The notes under the pieces were generated by a model. The model ran no database searches. It was given only the letters and a program-made list of their open reading frames with translations, and was not told where the DNA came from. From Vairimorpha apis BRL 01 (Eukaryota > Microsporidia > Nosematidae): a stretch of DNA of 11,600 nt. Position 1 is the stretch's first letter; each line of letters begins with the position of its first letter. Positions 1-8,642 of this stretch are shown here, in pieces. The position numbers were made by a program, and so were the translations under genes. The stretch lies in assembly GCA_000447185.1 (NCBI GenBank), contig KE646936.1, forward strand, positions 1 to 11,600, in the 5' to 3' direction.

Positions 1-542
1 TTTTGTAAATAATTAAAATATTTTATAAATCACATGCTTTTTTTCTAGTAATTTTAAATAAAATAAATGTTTTTAAAATGTAATATATTTTTATTTTTTA
101 TCTAAAATTTATGAAATTTTAAAATATTAACGTTAAATTAACATTTATAAAAAAGGTTTTAATCAAAAGTTAATAAAAAATATTTTTTTAATAATCATAT
201 TTAAAACCATTTAAAATTTAAATAAAAATAATTTTTTTTAAGAAAAATTTGTATATCAATAATTAAAAATTTTATAATAAACAAAATAATTATATAAAAT
301 TTAAAAATGAACTTTTATTATAAACTTTTTTAGTTATTTAAATAATTATATTTGTTACAAAAAAATTAAACATGTATTTATAAAAGATAAAGTATGTTAC
401 AATAATAAGTTCAAACAATATAAAAAGTTTTCATAAAAAAAATAATTAAATGTAGTACTGAAATTTGAAAATAAAATTTTTTATATATTAAATAATTAAC
501 TAAAAATTATAGACACTGTAAAAATATAGTTACCCTTATTTA
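1..542. other. AT-rich intergenic spacer upstream of ProRS
   Basis: No frame carries a protein-like open stretch and I recognise no RNA gene. The sequence is almost entirely A and T with long homopolymer stretches. The only element I can support is the CCC-type motif at its right end, just before the ProRS start codon. The left edge may hold the 3' flank of a gene outside the window, but nothing in the sequence shows this. Confidence 0.7.
530..542 (+). promoter_or_regulatory. CCC-type start-proximal motif of ProRS
   Basis: TTACCCTTATTTA lies directly before the ATG at 543. CCC occupies 533-535, leaving 7 bases to the start codon. Closely related strings precede MUS81, CK2, the ubiquitin-like gene and PFS2, and a run of three C stands out in this AT-rich DNA. 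Microsporidian genes are known for such motifs next to the start, linked to very short 5' leaders. The role here is inferred. Confidence 0.7.
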
Positions 543-2045
543 ATGAAGAACCAAAAATTTGGATTAACAGTTGATAAACAAGAAAATTTTGCTGAATGGT
601 ATACACAAGTTATAACAAAAGGTGAGATTCTTGATTATTATGACGTTAAAGGATGCTATATATTGAGACCTAATGGTCAATTTATTTGGACAGCTATCAA
701 AAAATGGTTTAATAAAGAAATTGAAAAAATAGATGTTGATGAATGTTCGTTTCCAATGCTTATTCCAAAATCTCATTTAGAAAAAGAAAAAATTCACATA
801 AATGATTTTTCACCTGAAGTAGCTTGGATTACTAAATGTGGTGATGAAGAGTTGGGGGAACCTGTGGCCATAAGACCAACATCAGAGACTGTTTTTTACC
901 CGTCGTTTTCTAAATGGATCAAAAGTCATAGAGATTTACCATTGAAATTAAATCAATGGTGTAATATTTTAAGATGGGAACTTCGTGGAACTATGCCATT
1001 ATTAAGAAGCAAAGAAATTAATTGGCAAGAAGGACATACAGCTTTTTTAACTAAAGAAGAAGCAGATGAAGAAGTTTTATATGTATTAAATTTATATTAT
1101 ATGATGTATAGAGATTTATTGGCTGTTCCCGTCATAAAAGGATTAAAAACTGAAAATGAAAAATTTGCTGGTGCAGATTATACAACAACAGTTGAAGGTT
1201 ATATCCCTGAATCTGGACGTGGTATACAAGCTGCGACATCACATTCACTTGGTCAAAACTTTAGTAAAATATTTGACATTAAAATTCAAAACGAAGACAA
1301 CAAAAATGAATTTGTTTACCAAAATTCATGGGGAATGACAACCAGATCAATCGGAATTGCTATAATGTTACATTCTGACAATAAAGGGTTAGTTATACCT
1401 CCCTGGGTAAGTAAAATACAAGTAGTTATAGTACCATGTGGTATTACTATTAAAACAACAAAAAACGAAAAAGAAAATTTAATGAATCAAATTAATGAAA
1501 TTTATAATATTTTAGTTGAATCTAAAATTAGAGCATATGTGGATGATAGACATAACGTAACTGCAGGATTTAAATTTAATCATTGGGAAATAAGAGGAGT
1601 TCCATTAAGATTAGAACTTGGTTTAAGAGATATAAAAAAGAAAGAAATCTGTGTTTTTCAAAGACATAATAACTCTAAAAAAATCATAAAATATGAACAA
1701 GAATCTTTTTCAAAAACTATCAAAAAAAATTTACAAGAAATTCATGATGATTTATTTAAAAAAGCTTATGAAGTGCAACAAAAAAATATTAAATATGTTG
1801 AAAATTTTGAAGAATTCAGTAAATTTTTAAACGATAAATGTTTATTAATGACACCTTGGTGCGAAAATACTAAATGCGAAGAAGAAATAAAAACACGAAG
1901 TATATTATATAAAGACGATAATGTAGTTTTATCTGGTGCTAAAAGTCTTTGTATACCTTTTGAAGCAAAAAAATTGGAGAATAAAACATGTATAATTTGT
2001 AATGGAAAATGTAAAAGATATACTCTGTTTGGAAGAAGTTATTAA
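543..2045 (+). CDS. proS: Prolyl-tRNA synthetase (eukaryotic/archaeal type, class II)
   Basis: This cytosolic enzyme charges tRNA(Pro) with proline using ATP. The 500-aa frame is intact. Class II core landmarks are visible: the RPTSET string at residues 111-116, motif 2 around RWE (144-146), QEGHTAF (162-168), and motif 3 in GMTTRSIG (264-271). The anticodon-binding domain runs from about residue 290, including DDRHN (334-338) and the GLRD region (360-363). The C-terminal zinc-binding domain has Cys440/Cys445 and Cys483/Cys486 (or Cys490) and ends in GRSY, the usual terminus of archaeal/eukaryotic ProRS. There is no GluRS fusion and no editing domain. The ATG at 543 is chosen because it follows the CCC motif and leads straight into the conserved N-terminus. 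The frame stays open across an A8 run at 1722-1729, unlike neighbouring genes. MUS81 starts 39 bp downstream on the same strand. Two overlapping AATAAA hexamers follow the stop. Confidence 0.97.
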   Translation: MKNQKFGLTVDKQENFAEWYTQVITKGEILDYYDVKGCYILRPNGQFIWTAIKKWFNKEIEKIDVDECSFPMLIPKSHLEKEKIHINDFSPEVAWITKCGDEELGEPVAIRPTSETVFYPSFSKWIKSHRDLPLKLNQWCNILRWELRGTMPLLRSKEINWQEGHTAFLTKEEADEEVLYVLNLYYMMYRDLLAVPVIKGLKTENEKFAGADYTTTVEGYIPESGRGIQAATSHSLGQNFSKIFDIKIQNEDNKNEFVYQNSWGMTTRSIGIAIMLHSDNKGLVIPPWVSKIQVVIVPCGITIKTTKNEKENLMNQINEIYNILVESKIRAYVDDRHNVTAGFKFNHWEIRGVPLRLELGLRDIKKKEICVFQRHNNSKKIIKYEQESFSKTIKKNLQEIHDDLFKKAYEVQQKNIKYVENFEEFSKFLNDKCLLMTPWCENTKCEEEIKTRSILYKDDNVVLSGAKSLCIPFEAKKLENKTCIICNGKCKRYTLFGRSY

Positions 2046-2056
2046 AATAAAATAAA
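2046..2056 (+). terminator. Overlapping AATAAA signals after ProRS
   Basis: AATAAA occurs at 2046-2051 and again at 2051-2056, starting at the base after the ProRS stop codon. In eukaryotes AATAAA directs cleavage and polyadenylation. The whole ProRS-MUS81 gap is 39 bp, so the ProRS 3' end and the MUS81 5' leader must be packed together or overlap. In such AT-rich DNA the hexamer can also occur by chance. Confidence 0.4.
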
Positions 2057-2074
2057 TTTTTAATCTATTGTATT

Positions 2075-2084
2075 TTACCCTAAA
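2075..2084 (+). promoter_or_regulatory. CCC-type start-proximal motif of MUS81
   Basis: TTACCCTAAA is followed directly by the ATG at 2085, with CCC at 2078-2080 and 4 bases to the start. It nearly matches the strings before ProRS (530) and PFS2 (10082). It sits only about 30 bp after the ProRS stop codon, so any promoter is extremely compact. Confidence 0.7.
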
Positions 2085-3519
2085 ATGTTAGTAAATGAAA
2101 TAATTATAGCTAAAATTCAAAATCTTTTAGATTTTGCAATAAAAACAAATTCTAAGACTAAATACTTATATAAAAAAATTTACGAGGAAATAAAAAATAA
2201 ACAAATTCCTATTTTTTCAAAAACTCAGATTAAAAATATAAATAACGTTGGACCAAAAATTTCAAAAATATTAATTTCTCATGTAGAATCAGTTTTAAAC
2301 GAAAAAATAGCAGATTTAGATACATTAGAAAAATATTCGTTATTATTAGATGAAAATACTTACAACAATATTAAGAATAGAATTACATTAAATCGTTTAA
2401 GTATTTCAAATATTATGGAAGAAAATGATTCGGATATCAGTTTAGTAACTGTAAAAAATGTAAATAATAATAGTTTAAACGTGCCTCTAATAAATAATAA
2501 CACACCAACTAAAAAAAATCTAAAAAAAATAGTACATATGTTCCTGTTTATAAATCTGCAGCATATGGTTTACTTAAAGCATTATGGATTGAAGATGGAA
2601 TTTCAAAACATAGAATTATTTATTTAGCAAAAAATTATTCATCAAATGATTTTGATTTAACAACAAAGTTTTCTGGTTGGAATTCTATGAAAACACTTGT
2701 TAAAAAAATTTCGTTTATAAAGAAATGGATACAAAAAAATATTTTTTAACATTAGAAGGACAAAATTTGTCTAATAAAATTTTTAAAAATACTAGCATTA
2801 TAAAAGTTGAAGATAATGAAATTATTTTATTAATTGATTCTAGAGAGATAAAAAATAGAAGCTATAGATCATTTTTTCAAAAATTTTTTGAATCAAAATC
2901 TGTAAAATATGAAACAAGAGTTCTTGAGGTTGGTGATTTTACTTGGATTAAAAACGATGAAATTTGCGATTATATTGTAGAAAGAAAATGTGGTTCTGAT
3001 TTTGTCAGCAGTATAGTCGATGGTCGTTTAAAAGAACAAAAATCAAGATTAATAAAAACTGGAATATTAAATATTTTTTACATTATCGAAAATCTTAAAC
3101 AAAAGGATTTTAAAAATATTAGTTTAGATTATGGTTCATTTTGTCTTACTTCGTTAAAAATGAATGGTTTTATTGTCATTGAAACTGAAAATATAAATGA
3201 AACTGGTGATATACTTTTAAAAATAAATTCCTCTATTCAAAATCAAAAGGAATGTGCAACTAAAATGACATATGGAAGTTTTATAGAAAAAAGTAATAAG
3301 AATAACAGTTTAAATGTTAAGATTTTTTTATACTATGCATTTTTGTCAATAAGAGGAATAAATTACGAAAAAGCAAAAAAATTAACAGATTATTTTATGA
3401 CTTATAAAAATTTTACAAATTTTGTTAAAGATGGCACTATAAAAACGCATCTTAAAAATAAGATTTTTGAACTTTCATCTAAAAATATAGAAAAAATACT
3501 AAAAATGATGTGTAATTAA
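2085..3519 (+). CDS. MUS81: MUS81 crossover junction endonuclease, interrupted by two frameshifts
   Basis: This is the catalytic subunit of the nuclear MUS81-EME1/MMS4 nuclease, which cuts branched DNA (3' flaps, stalled forks, Holliday junction intermediates). Three frames join into one colinear protein of about 478 aa. Frame one (2085 to about 2515) holds the N-terminal helix-hairpin-helix domain with NVGPKISKIL. Frame two (about 2519-2705) holds the winged-helix domain, beginning YVPVYKSAAYG. Frame three (about 2709-3519) holds the ERCC4-type nuclease with DSRE (2836-2847), the VGD region, the catalytic ERKCGSD signature (2980-3000, family pattern ERKxxxD) and IVDGRLKEQKSRL. A C-terminal helix-hairpin-helix follows (SIRGINYEKA). 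Each break fits one missing A, in the A8 run at 2511-2518 and the A7 run at 2702-2708. No catalytic residue is lost. Whether this is decay, slippage or sequence error is open. It converges with TSR1, leaving 4 bp between the stops. Confidence 0.93.
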
Positions 3520-3523
3520 TTTT

Positions 3524-5130
3524 TTAATTTTCTAAAAATTCTCTTTTATATAATGACATAAAAATTTTATCGTTTGACAATATTGGTTGTGAAAAAAATG
3601 CTTTAAAAGCTCCATGCACACCTAGAGGTTTTTTTATAAATCCGCTTGCTCTACCTTTTTTCGTGTATAATCTGATGTTTTTAAAATATTGAACTTCTTC
3701 TTTACTGTAAAACATACGCTTTACTACACAACTTCTTTTAAAAATTTTAATTGGAAGTCCTTTTAATACAACTTCATTATATAATTTTCTTTCTTTTATT
3801 CCTAAATTTACTCCTAAACATCTAAAAGTACATCTAGAAATATCCATTAAACAATTTTCATCAAATATCATAATTTTATGTAAATTAAACGATAAAGGTC
3901 CTATAAAACTAAAAACGCCGTCTGATAAACCTTCTTCAATTTTAAATAGATTTTGATTGGCATTTTTAGTGATAACAGGATTGACTTCAACTAATTTATA
4001 CCCAAAATCTACAAATTTTTTTTCATGTGATTTAATTATTGTATCACAAGAAAATGCAAAATTGTGAATAGTGTTGTATTCTTCAAATTCATAATAATTG
4101 AAAAGTACAAAAATTTTATCATTTCCTAAATTTTCTATTTTTAATTTTAATTCTACTATTTGATTATCTTCAAGTTTACTTTTTTTTCTAAAATATATTT
4201 TTGAACTCGTTTAAAATCTTGAAAAAATAATAATTTTTTATAATATTCGGGGTAATTCTTAGTTGGAAGATCGCAAGTTGCGATGTTTCTAATACCTCTA
4301 TATTCTGAATATTTTTCAATGAGAGATGGATATTTAGATTCTTCAAAATCTTCTTCAAAATTATCAGAGCATGATTCGGATTCATAAATTTCTTCATTGC
4401 TATCATCTAAAATTTCCATTTCATTATCATTGAAATTATTTATAGTTGTAAACTGTATTTTTTCGTCATCAGAAATTCCTAAATTAATATTTTCTCCATT
4501 AACAGAAACTACATAACCATTATATTTTCCATTAATAATAACATTATTTGACACTAATCCTTTTTTCATAAAACCTTTAACAATTAAATGATTATCACTT
4601 AACTGTATACTAAGTGGAATCATATATGGTCTAAAACATAGATTCGTATTTTTAATTTGATAAAAAGATAAATAATCCAACATATTATAAATACCAACTA
4701 TTTTTTGTTCTGGTATTTCTTGTTTTACAAACAATTTTGCTTCGTTTTTATATTTATTGTCTAAAACTACAAATAAACAAGATGGTAAATGTTTTTTAAT
4801 ATATTAATTTATTTTATCAATTTCTTTACTGTTAATTAAAAAAACGACAAAATCACTTGCTCTTGCAATAAATGACATTTCATAATCATTTAAATTATCT
4901 GTATCGAAAAATAAAAAGTTAGTACTTTTATTTTTATAAAAAAAATGATTATTTTGTTTATTCTGCAACAAATTACATTTAATTTCATCAATGTTACCTC
5001 CTAAATTAACAAAAGTAACAACTTTATACGGACCGTATTCACTAGAATATAATTTTTGTTCTTCATGTATTTTCTTAACTTTATTTTCATTTACTTGTTT
5101 GTTTCTATTTCTTTTGTCTTTGATTTTCAT
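3524..5130 (-). CDS. TSR1: TSR1-like 40S ribosome biogenesis factor, interrupted by one stop and one frameshift
   Basis: TSR1 is a GTPase-like but catalytically inactive protein that binds pre-40S subunits late in maturation. Read on the minus strand, the N-terminus (5130-4807) is basic, then carries the domain I start PYKVVTFVNLGG and ARASDFVVFLINS. An in-frame TAA (4806-4804) interrupts it. The same frame continues through a beta-rich middle, an acidic stretch (NDNEMEILDDSNEE, SDNFEEDFEES) and the TSR1-typical YRGIRN...LFFQDF region to about 4188. A T8 run at 4180-4187 (A8 in the gene) lacks one base, after which the last frame runs to 3524 with GLPIKIFKRSCVVKRMF, IKKPLGVHG and FMSLYKREF. 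The KEPLGTHG-like motif and closing LYKR favour TSR1 over its paralogue BMS1. Bridged length is about 535 codons, shorter than yeast TSR1 (788 aa). The N-terminus follows a CCG-type motif. Conserved sequence on both sides of each break makes old decay unlikely. Confidence 0.92.
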
Positions 5131-5140
5131 TTTAAAATTT

Positions 5141-5149
5141 TAACGGTAA
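5141..5149 (-). promoter_or_regulatory. CCG variant of the start-proximal motif, TSR1
   Basis: On the minus strand this reads TTACCGTTA, ending 10 bases before the ATG at 5130. The core ACCGTTAA is shared exactly with the string before UTP7 (8635-8642). The other genes have CCC. It supports 5130 as the TSR1 start because this is the first ATG after the motif. The functional role is inferred. Confidence 0.55.
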
Positions 5150-5242
5150 TAACTAAAAAAAATAATAATATTTCTAAAATATAGATGACGTTATATATTT
5201 AAAAATATAGGTATCTGCACTTAAATAAAATTTAATTATATG

Positions 5243-5269
5243 TTTGCTTTATAAAAAATATAAAGCAAA
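5243..5269. repeat. Perfect inverted repeat, 11-bp arms, 5-base loop
   Basis: TTTGCTTTATA (5243-5253) is the exact reverse complement of TATAAAGCAAA (5259-5269), separated by AAAAA. The arms contain a GC dinucleotide, so this is more than an A/T chance palindrome. It lies about 110 bp upstream of the TSR1 start, with no gene over it. It could be part of a small RNA, a cis-element, or chance. Confidence 0.6.
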
Positions 5270-6291
5270 TTACGTTTAATTTATAAACCGAAAGAAATAA
5301 AATTAAATATTTAGAATTAAGATGAGCATATGTAAACTGTCAATGTTCTTTGGTTAATTAAAAATTTTTTAAGTAAGTTTAATTATGATTATAGGATTAT
5401 TTTTTCCTTCAATATTAAAAACAAATTTTTAAAAAAAATACTATATAATAAAACAACATATATAACAATCTACTAATAGAAATTTTTTAATTTATTTTAA
5501 TAGTTTTTATAAACAAACTTAAATTTTTTTAGTCTATTAAATATAAAACTATCATTTTATATTTTTAAAATTTTAATTCATGATAAAAATTTTAAAAGTT
5601 TTTATCTTTATAAAATTAATTTATTAATAAAAATTTTATAAAATTATTTTGTATTTTTATACATAATGAATCGTTTAAGATTATTTGTTTATAATTTAAA
5701 AATTAAGAAATTGTTGTACTAAAGTTATGATTTTTAAAATATAACTTTTTTTTTCATTTTTAAAATGAAGTTGATTTTATATTATTTATTTCAGTAAATA
5801 ATAGTACACAATATTTTTTAAGAATAAAAAATTTAATAAAAAAAATTATCTTTAATGTGTAAATAAAATTACAAATTAAAATTTAAAACTTGCTTATGAA
5901 TAGACAAAAAATAAATAAATCTTATTTAAAAAATCCATAAATTTTTATTTTATAAAGATATATATTTATTAAATTTATTAAATTTATTCTAAAATTTGAA
6001 CAAAATATTATTTGATAATATTAAAAATATTTATAATTTTACTTAAAAAGTATTTTTATTGCATTTCCAAATAACATAACAATATAAAATAATTTTAGAA
6101 TGAATTTTAGCTCAATTGTTAAAAAAATAACAAAAAATTAGCATGTATAAAATTTTCTTTAAATTTTTTATACCATAAAAATATATAATATAAACAACAT
6201 ATTTCAAATATAGAAATTTTTTTATAATTAGTGTAATAACTTCAAAATTTTGTAATGAATCACAACAATTAAAAAATCTTTTGTATTTAAT

Positions 6292-6300
6292 CTACCCTAA
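6292..6300 (+). promoter_or_regulatory. CCC-type start-proximal motif of CK2 alpha
   Basis: CTACCCTAA stands directly before the codon at 6301, with CCC at 6295-6297. It matches the motif before MUS81 (TTACCCTAAA then ATG) in sequence and spacing, but the codon here is GTG. The motif therefore marks 6301 as the intended start. Confidence 0.65.
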
Positions 6301-7247
<947 letters not shown>

Positions 7248-8017
7248 TAAAAATATATAATTCTAAAAAAAATATAAAAAATACTTAAAAAAGTCGATCT
7301 ACTTCAATGATTATAATTGTGTTTTAATTTCAAGTATGCTTTGAAAAATAATTTGTCTTTATAAATTTTTTTTTGGTGCATGATACATTATTTAAAAAAT
7401 TAATTTCTAAAATTGAAAGTGATAAAAAACTGATTTTTTAATTAAAAATTGTTATTTTCATTTTTTTGTGTTTTAATAATTTTTGATGCTTTTCTATTTA
7501 TTAATCTATAAAAAAGTTTTTCATATAAAAAAATTTATTCAATTAGTAGAAACAAAATAAAAAAAATATTTAAATTTTTTTAACTATAAAGTTTGATTTA
7601 TCTTTAAAAAATTATATAATTGTACTAATGTTACGTTGTACTTTTTTTTAGACTTATAGTATTTGTTTTTAAATTTATTTAAGCAATATTATAAAAATAG
7701 CTAATATTTATGATATATATGTAGTATGAATATTTAAAATTATCAAATTACTGTTGAAAAATATAAATTTAAAAAACATTATATTTATTTAAAAATAATA
7801 ACGTATTAATATGTATAAAAATTAACATATTATTAAAATATTATTAAACACTATACAATAATTAATAAACATAAGTTTAAAATTGTGTTTTATTTATAAG
7901 TTTATTGTATATAAATTCAGACTATATTTTTAACAATTAAAGATCATATTTTTACTAAAAAATAAAAAAATTTAAAAATATTTGTATTTAAAAATTTTCA
8001 AATAACTTATTTTTGTA

Positions 8018-8145
8018 AGCAGACCTAAAGCTGTCTGTCTCAGGTTAGGTTTGAGATCAGAAACTCATGTGTTGATGTGAAACGATCAATACAATTTATC
8101 TATTAAAAAAAACCACTTTCAACAATATGCTTAGCCCGAACGATA
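8018..8145. ncRNA. Candidate structured non-coding RNA, class unknown
   Basis: By hand count 30 of 72 bases at 8019-8090 are G or C, roughly three times the flanking DNA. No open frame explains this. Three small stems follow one another on the plus strand: 8019-8024 with 8033-8038 (6 bp including one G-U), TGAG 8052-8055 with CTCA 8064-8067, and TTGAT 8072-8076 with ATCAA 8085-8089. An alternative stem pairs ACCTAA (8023-8028) with TTAGGT (8045-8050). A second GC-bearing patch, CTTAGCCCGAACG, starts at 8130. Strand, ends and family are not determined. It does not match the tRNA, 5S, U6, SRP or RNase P signatures I know. It could also be a relic of a degraded gene. Confidence 0.35.
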
Positions 8146-8231
8146 ACAACACATATAATAAATTACTTTTCATTAAATTAATTACTAAAAATTCTTTTTT
8201 ATATGTTAACTTTTTATTTTTATATAATTGA

Positions 8232-8240
8232 TGCCCATTT
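8232..8240 (+). promoter_or_regulatory. CCC-type start-proximal motif of the ubiquitin-like gene
   Basis: TGCCCATTT directly precedes the ATG at 8241, with CCC at 8234-8236 and 4 bases to the start, the same spacing as MUS81 and PFS2. The TA usually preceding the CCC is replaced by TG. It supports the reality of this short gene. Confidence 0.55.
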
Positions 8241-8459
8241 ATGAAAGTTAATATCAAAGTAATTTCAAGTTTTGAAAATAGTTTTTATATAAAGGTAGAA
8301 GATACAATTACTGTGAAAGAACTTAAAGAAAAAATATCACAAAAAATAAAAAACAACAAATTTAATTTAATAAGAGATGGTGGTATTCTTCATGACTCAA
8401 TAGATTTAAATACTTACGAATTTTGTGAATTCGATTGTGTAGAATTAAAATATAATTAG
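8241..8459 (+). CDS. Small ubiquitin-like fold protein (72 aa)
   Basis: The 72-residue frame is about the size of ubiquitin and follows its layout. An N-terminal beta strand pair (VNIKVISSF, NSFYIKVED) leads to TITVKELKEKISQKI, which resembles the ubiquitin helix region TIENVKAKI. A short RDGGILHDS stretch resembles the FAGKQLEDG turn, and a closing strand CVELKY sits where LHLVLR falls. The C-terminal Gly-Gly needed for conjugation is absent; the protein ends in KYN, so if functional it is probably a non-conjugated ubiquitin-like domain protein. Which one (for example an elongin B-like or other adaptor) I cannot say. The start is supported by the CCC motif 4 bases upstream. The frame is intact. 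An 18-bp palindrome lies 3 bases after the stop and an AATAAA at 8490-8495. The fold call rests on pattern, not close identity. Confidence 0.65.
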   Translation: MKVNIKVISSFENSFYIKVEDTITVKELKEKISQKIKNNKFNLIRDGGILHDSIDLNTYEFCEFDCVELKYN

Positions 8460-8462
8460 CAA

Positions 8463-8480
8463 TCATCAAAATTTTGATGA
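8463..8480. repeat. 18-bp perfect palindrome just after the ubiquitin-like gene
   Basis: TCATCAAAATTTTGATGA is its own reverse complement and begins 3 bases after the stop codon ending at 8459. With a zero-base centre it would form a hairpin only with a small unpaired loop. It could be a symmetric protein site or an RNA 3'-end element. There is no T-run directly after it, so it is not a bacterial-type terminator. Confidence 0.5.
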
Positions 8481-8633
8481 ATTAATTTAAATAAAAATAA
8501 TATAAAATATGTTTTACAAAAATTATAAATAAGTTATTTTAAATTTATAATATTTTTTTAATAATGTCAAAAAATAAATGTTACATAATTACAAATATTT
8601 TTAAAAAAAGATTTTTAATTTTTTCGATTCTAT

Positions 8634-8642
8634 AACCGTTAA
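8634..8642 (+). promoter_or_regulatory. CCG variant of the start-proximal motif, UTP7
   Basis: AACCGTTAA directly precedes the ATG at 8643. The core ACCGTTAA is the same as before TSR1 on the other strand, and differs from the CCC form before the remaining genes. The two genes with this form both encode ribosome biogenesis proteins. Confidence 0.5.

Larger units (their letters stand above)
5131..6300. other. 1.17 kb AT-rich gap between divergent TSR1 and CK2 genes
   Basis: No frame encodes a recognisable protein. Apart from the start-proximal motifs at both ends, I see an 11-bp perfect inverted repeat at 5243-5269 and a second, imperfect pairing between 5286-5296 and 5346-5355. The remainder is homopolymer-rich A/T sequence without clear repeats. 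The gap is large compared with the 39-bp and 4-bp spacings elsewhere in the window. Confidence 0.65.
7248..8240. other. ~1 kb gene-free AT-rich gap with a GC-richer island
   Basis: No protein-like frame is present on either strand. From 7248 to about 8010 I see only A/T-rich sequence without a convincing repeat. Between about 8018 and 8145 composition changes and hairpins appear; that segment is listed separately. The last bases before 8241 hold the start-proximal motif of the ubiquitin-like gene. Confidence 0.65.

Noticed and set aside
564..776. Minus-strand frame opposite ProRS
   Set aside because: It is a shadow of the conserved ProRS coding sequence with no independent similarity.
2511..2708. 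Introns as the cause of the gene breaks
   Set aside because: The breaks are one-base frame changes with contiguous protein similarity on both sides. No GT-AG segment or branch site needs to be removed.
6109..6122. TAGCTCAATTGTTA, like a tRNA D-arm
   Set aside because: The matching GAGC side of the D-stem, an anticodon arm and a T-arm are all absent; the flanks are A/T runs.
8050..8060. Pol III box B-like TTTGAGATC inside the GC-richer island
   Set aside because: It departs from GGTTCGANTCC at key positions and no tRNA T-arm stem can be formed around it.
8112..8150. Minus-strand resemblance to the 5' end of U2 snRNA (ATCGTTCGGGCTAAGC)
   Set aside because: The GUAGUA branch-site pairing element that should follow is missing and the first stem cannot form. 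The similarity is a dozen bases at most.
8564..8635. Short open frame starting MSKNKCYII upstream of UTP7
   Set aside because: It is only about 23 codons in spacer DNA, with no start-proximal motif. Its likeness to the UTP7 start is limited to ATGTCAAAAAA.
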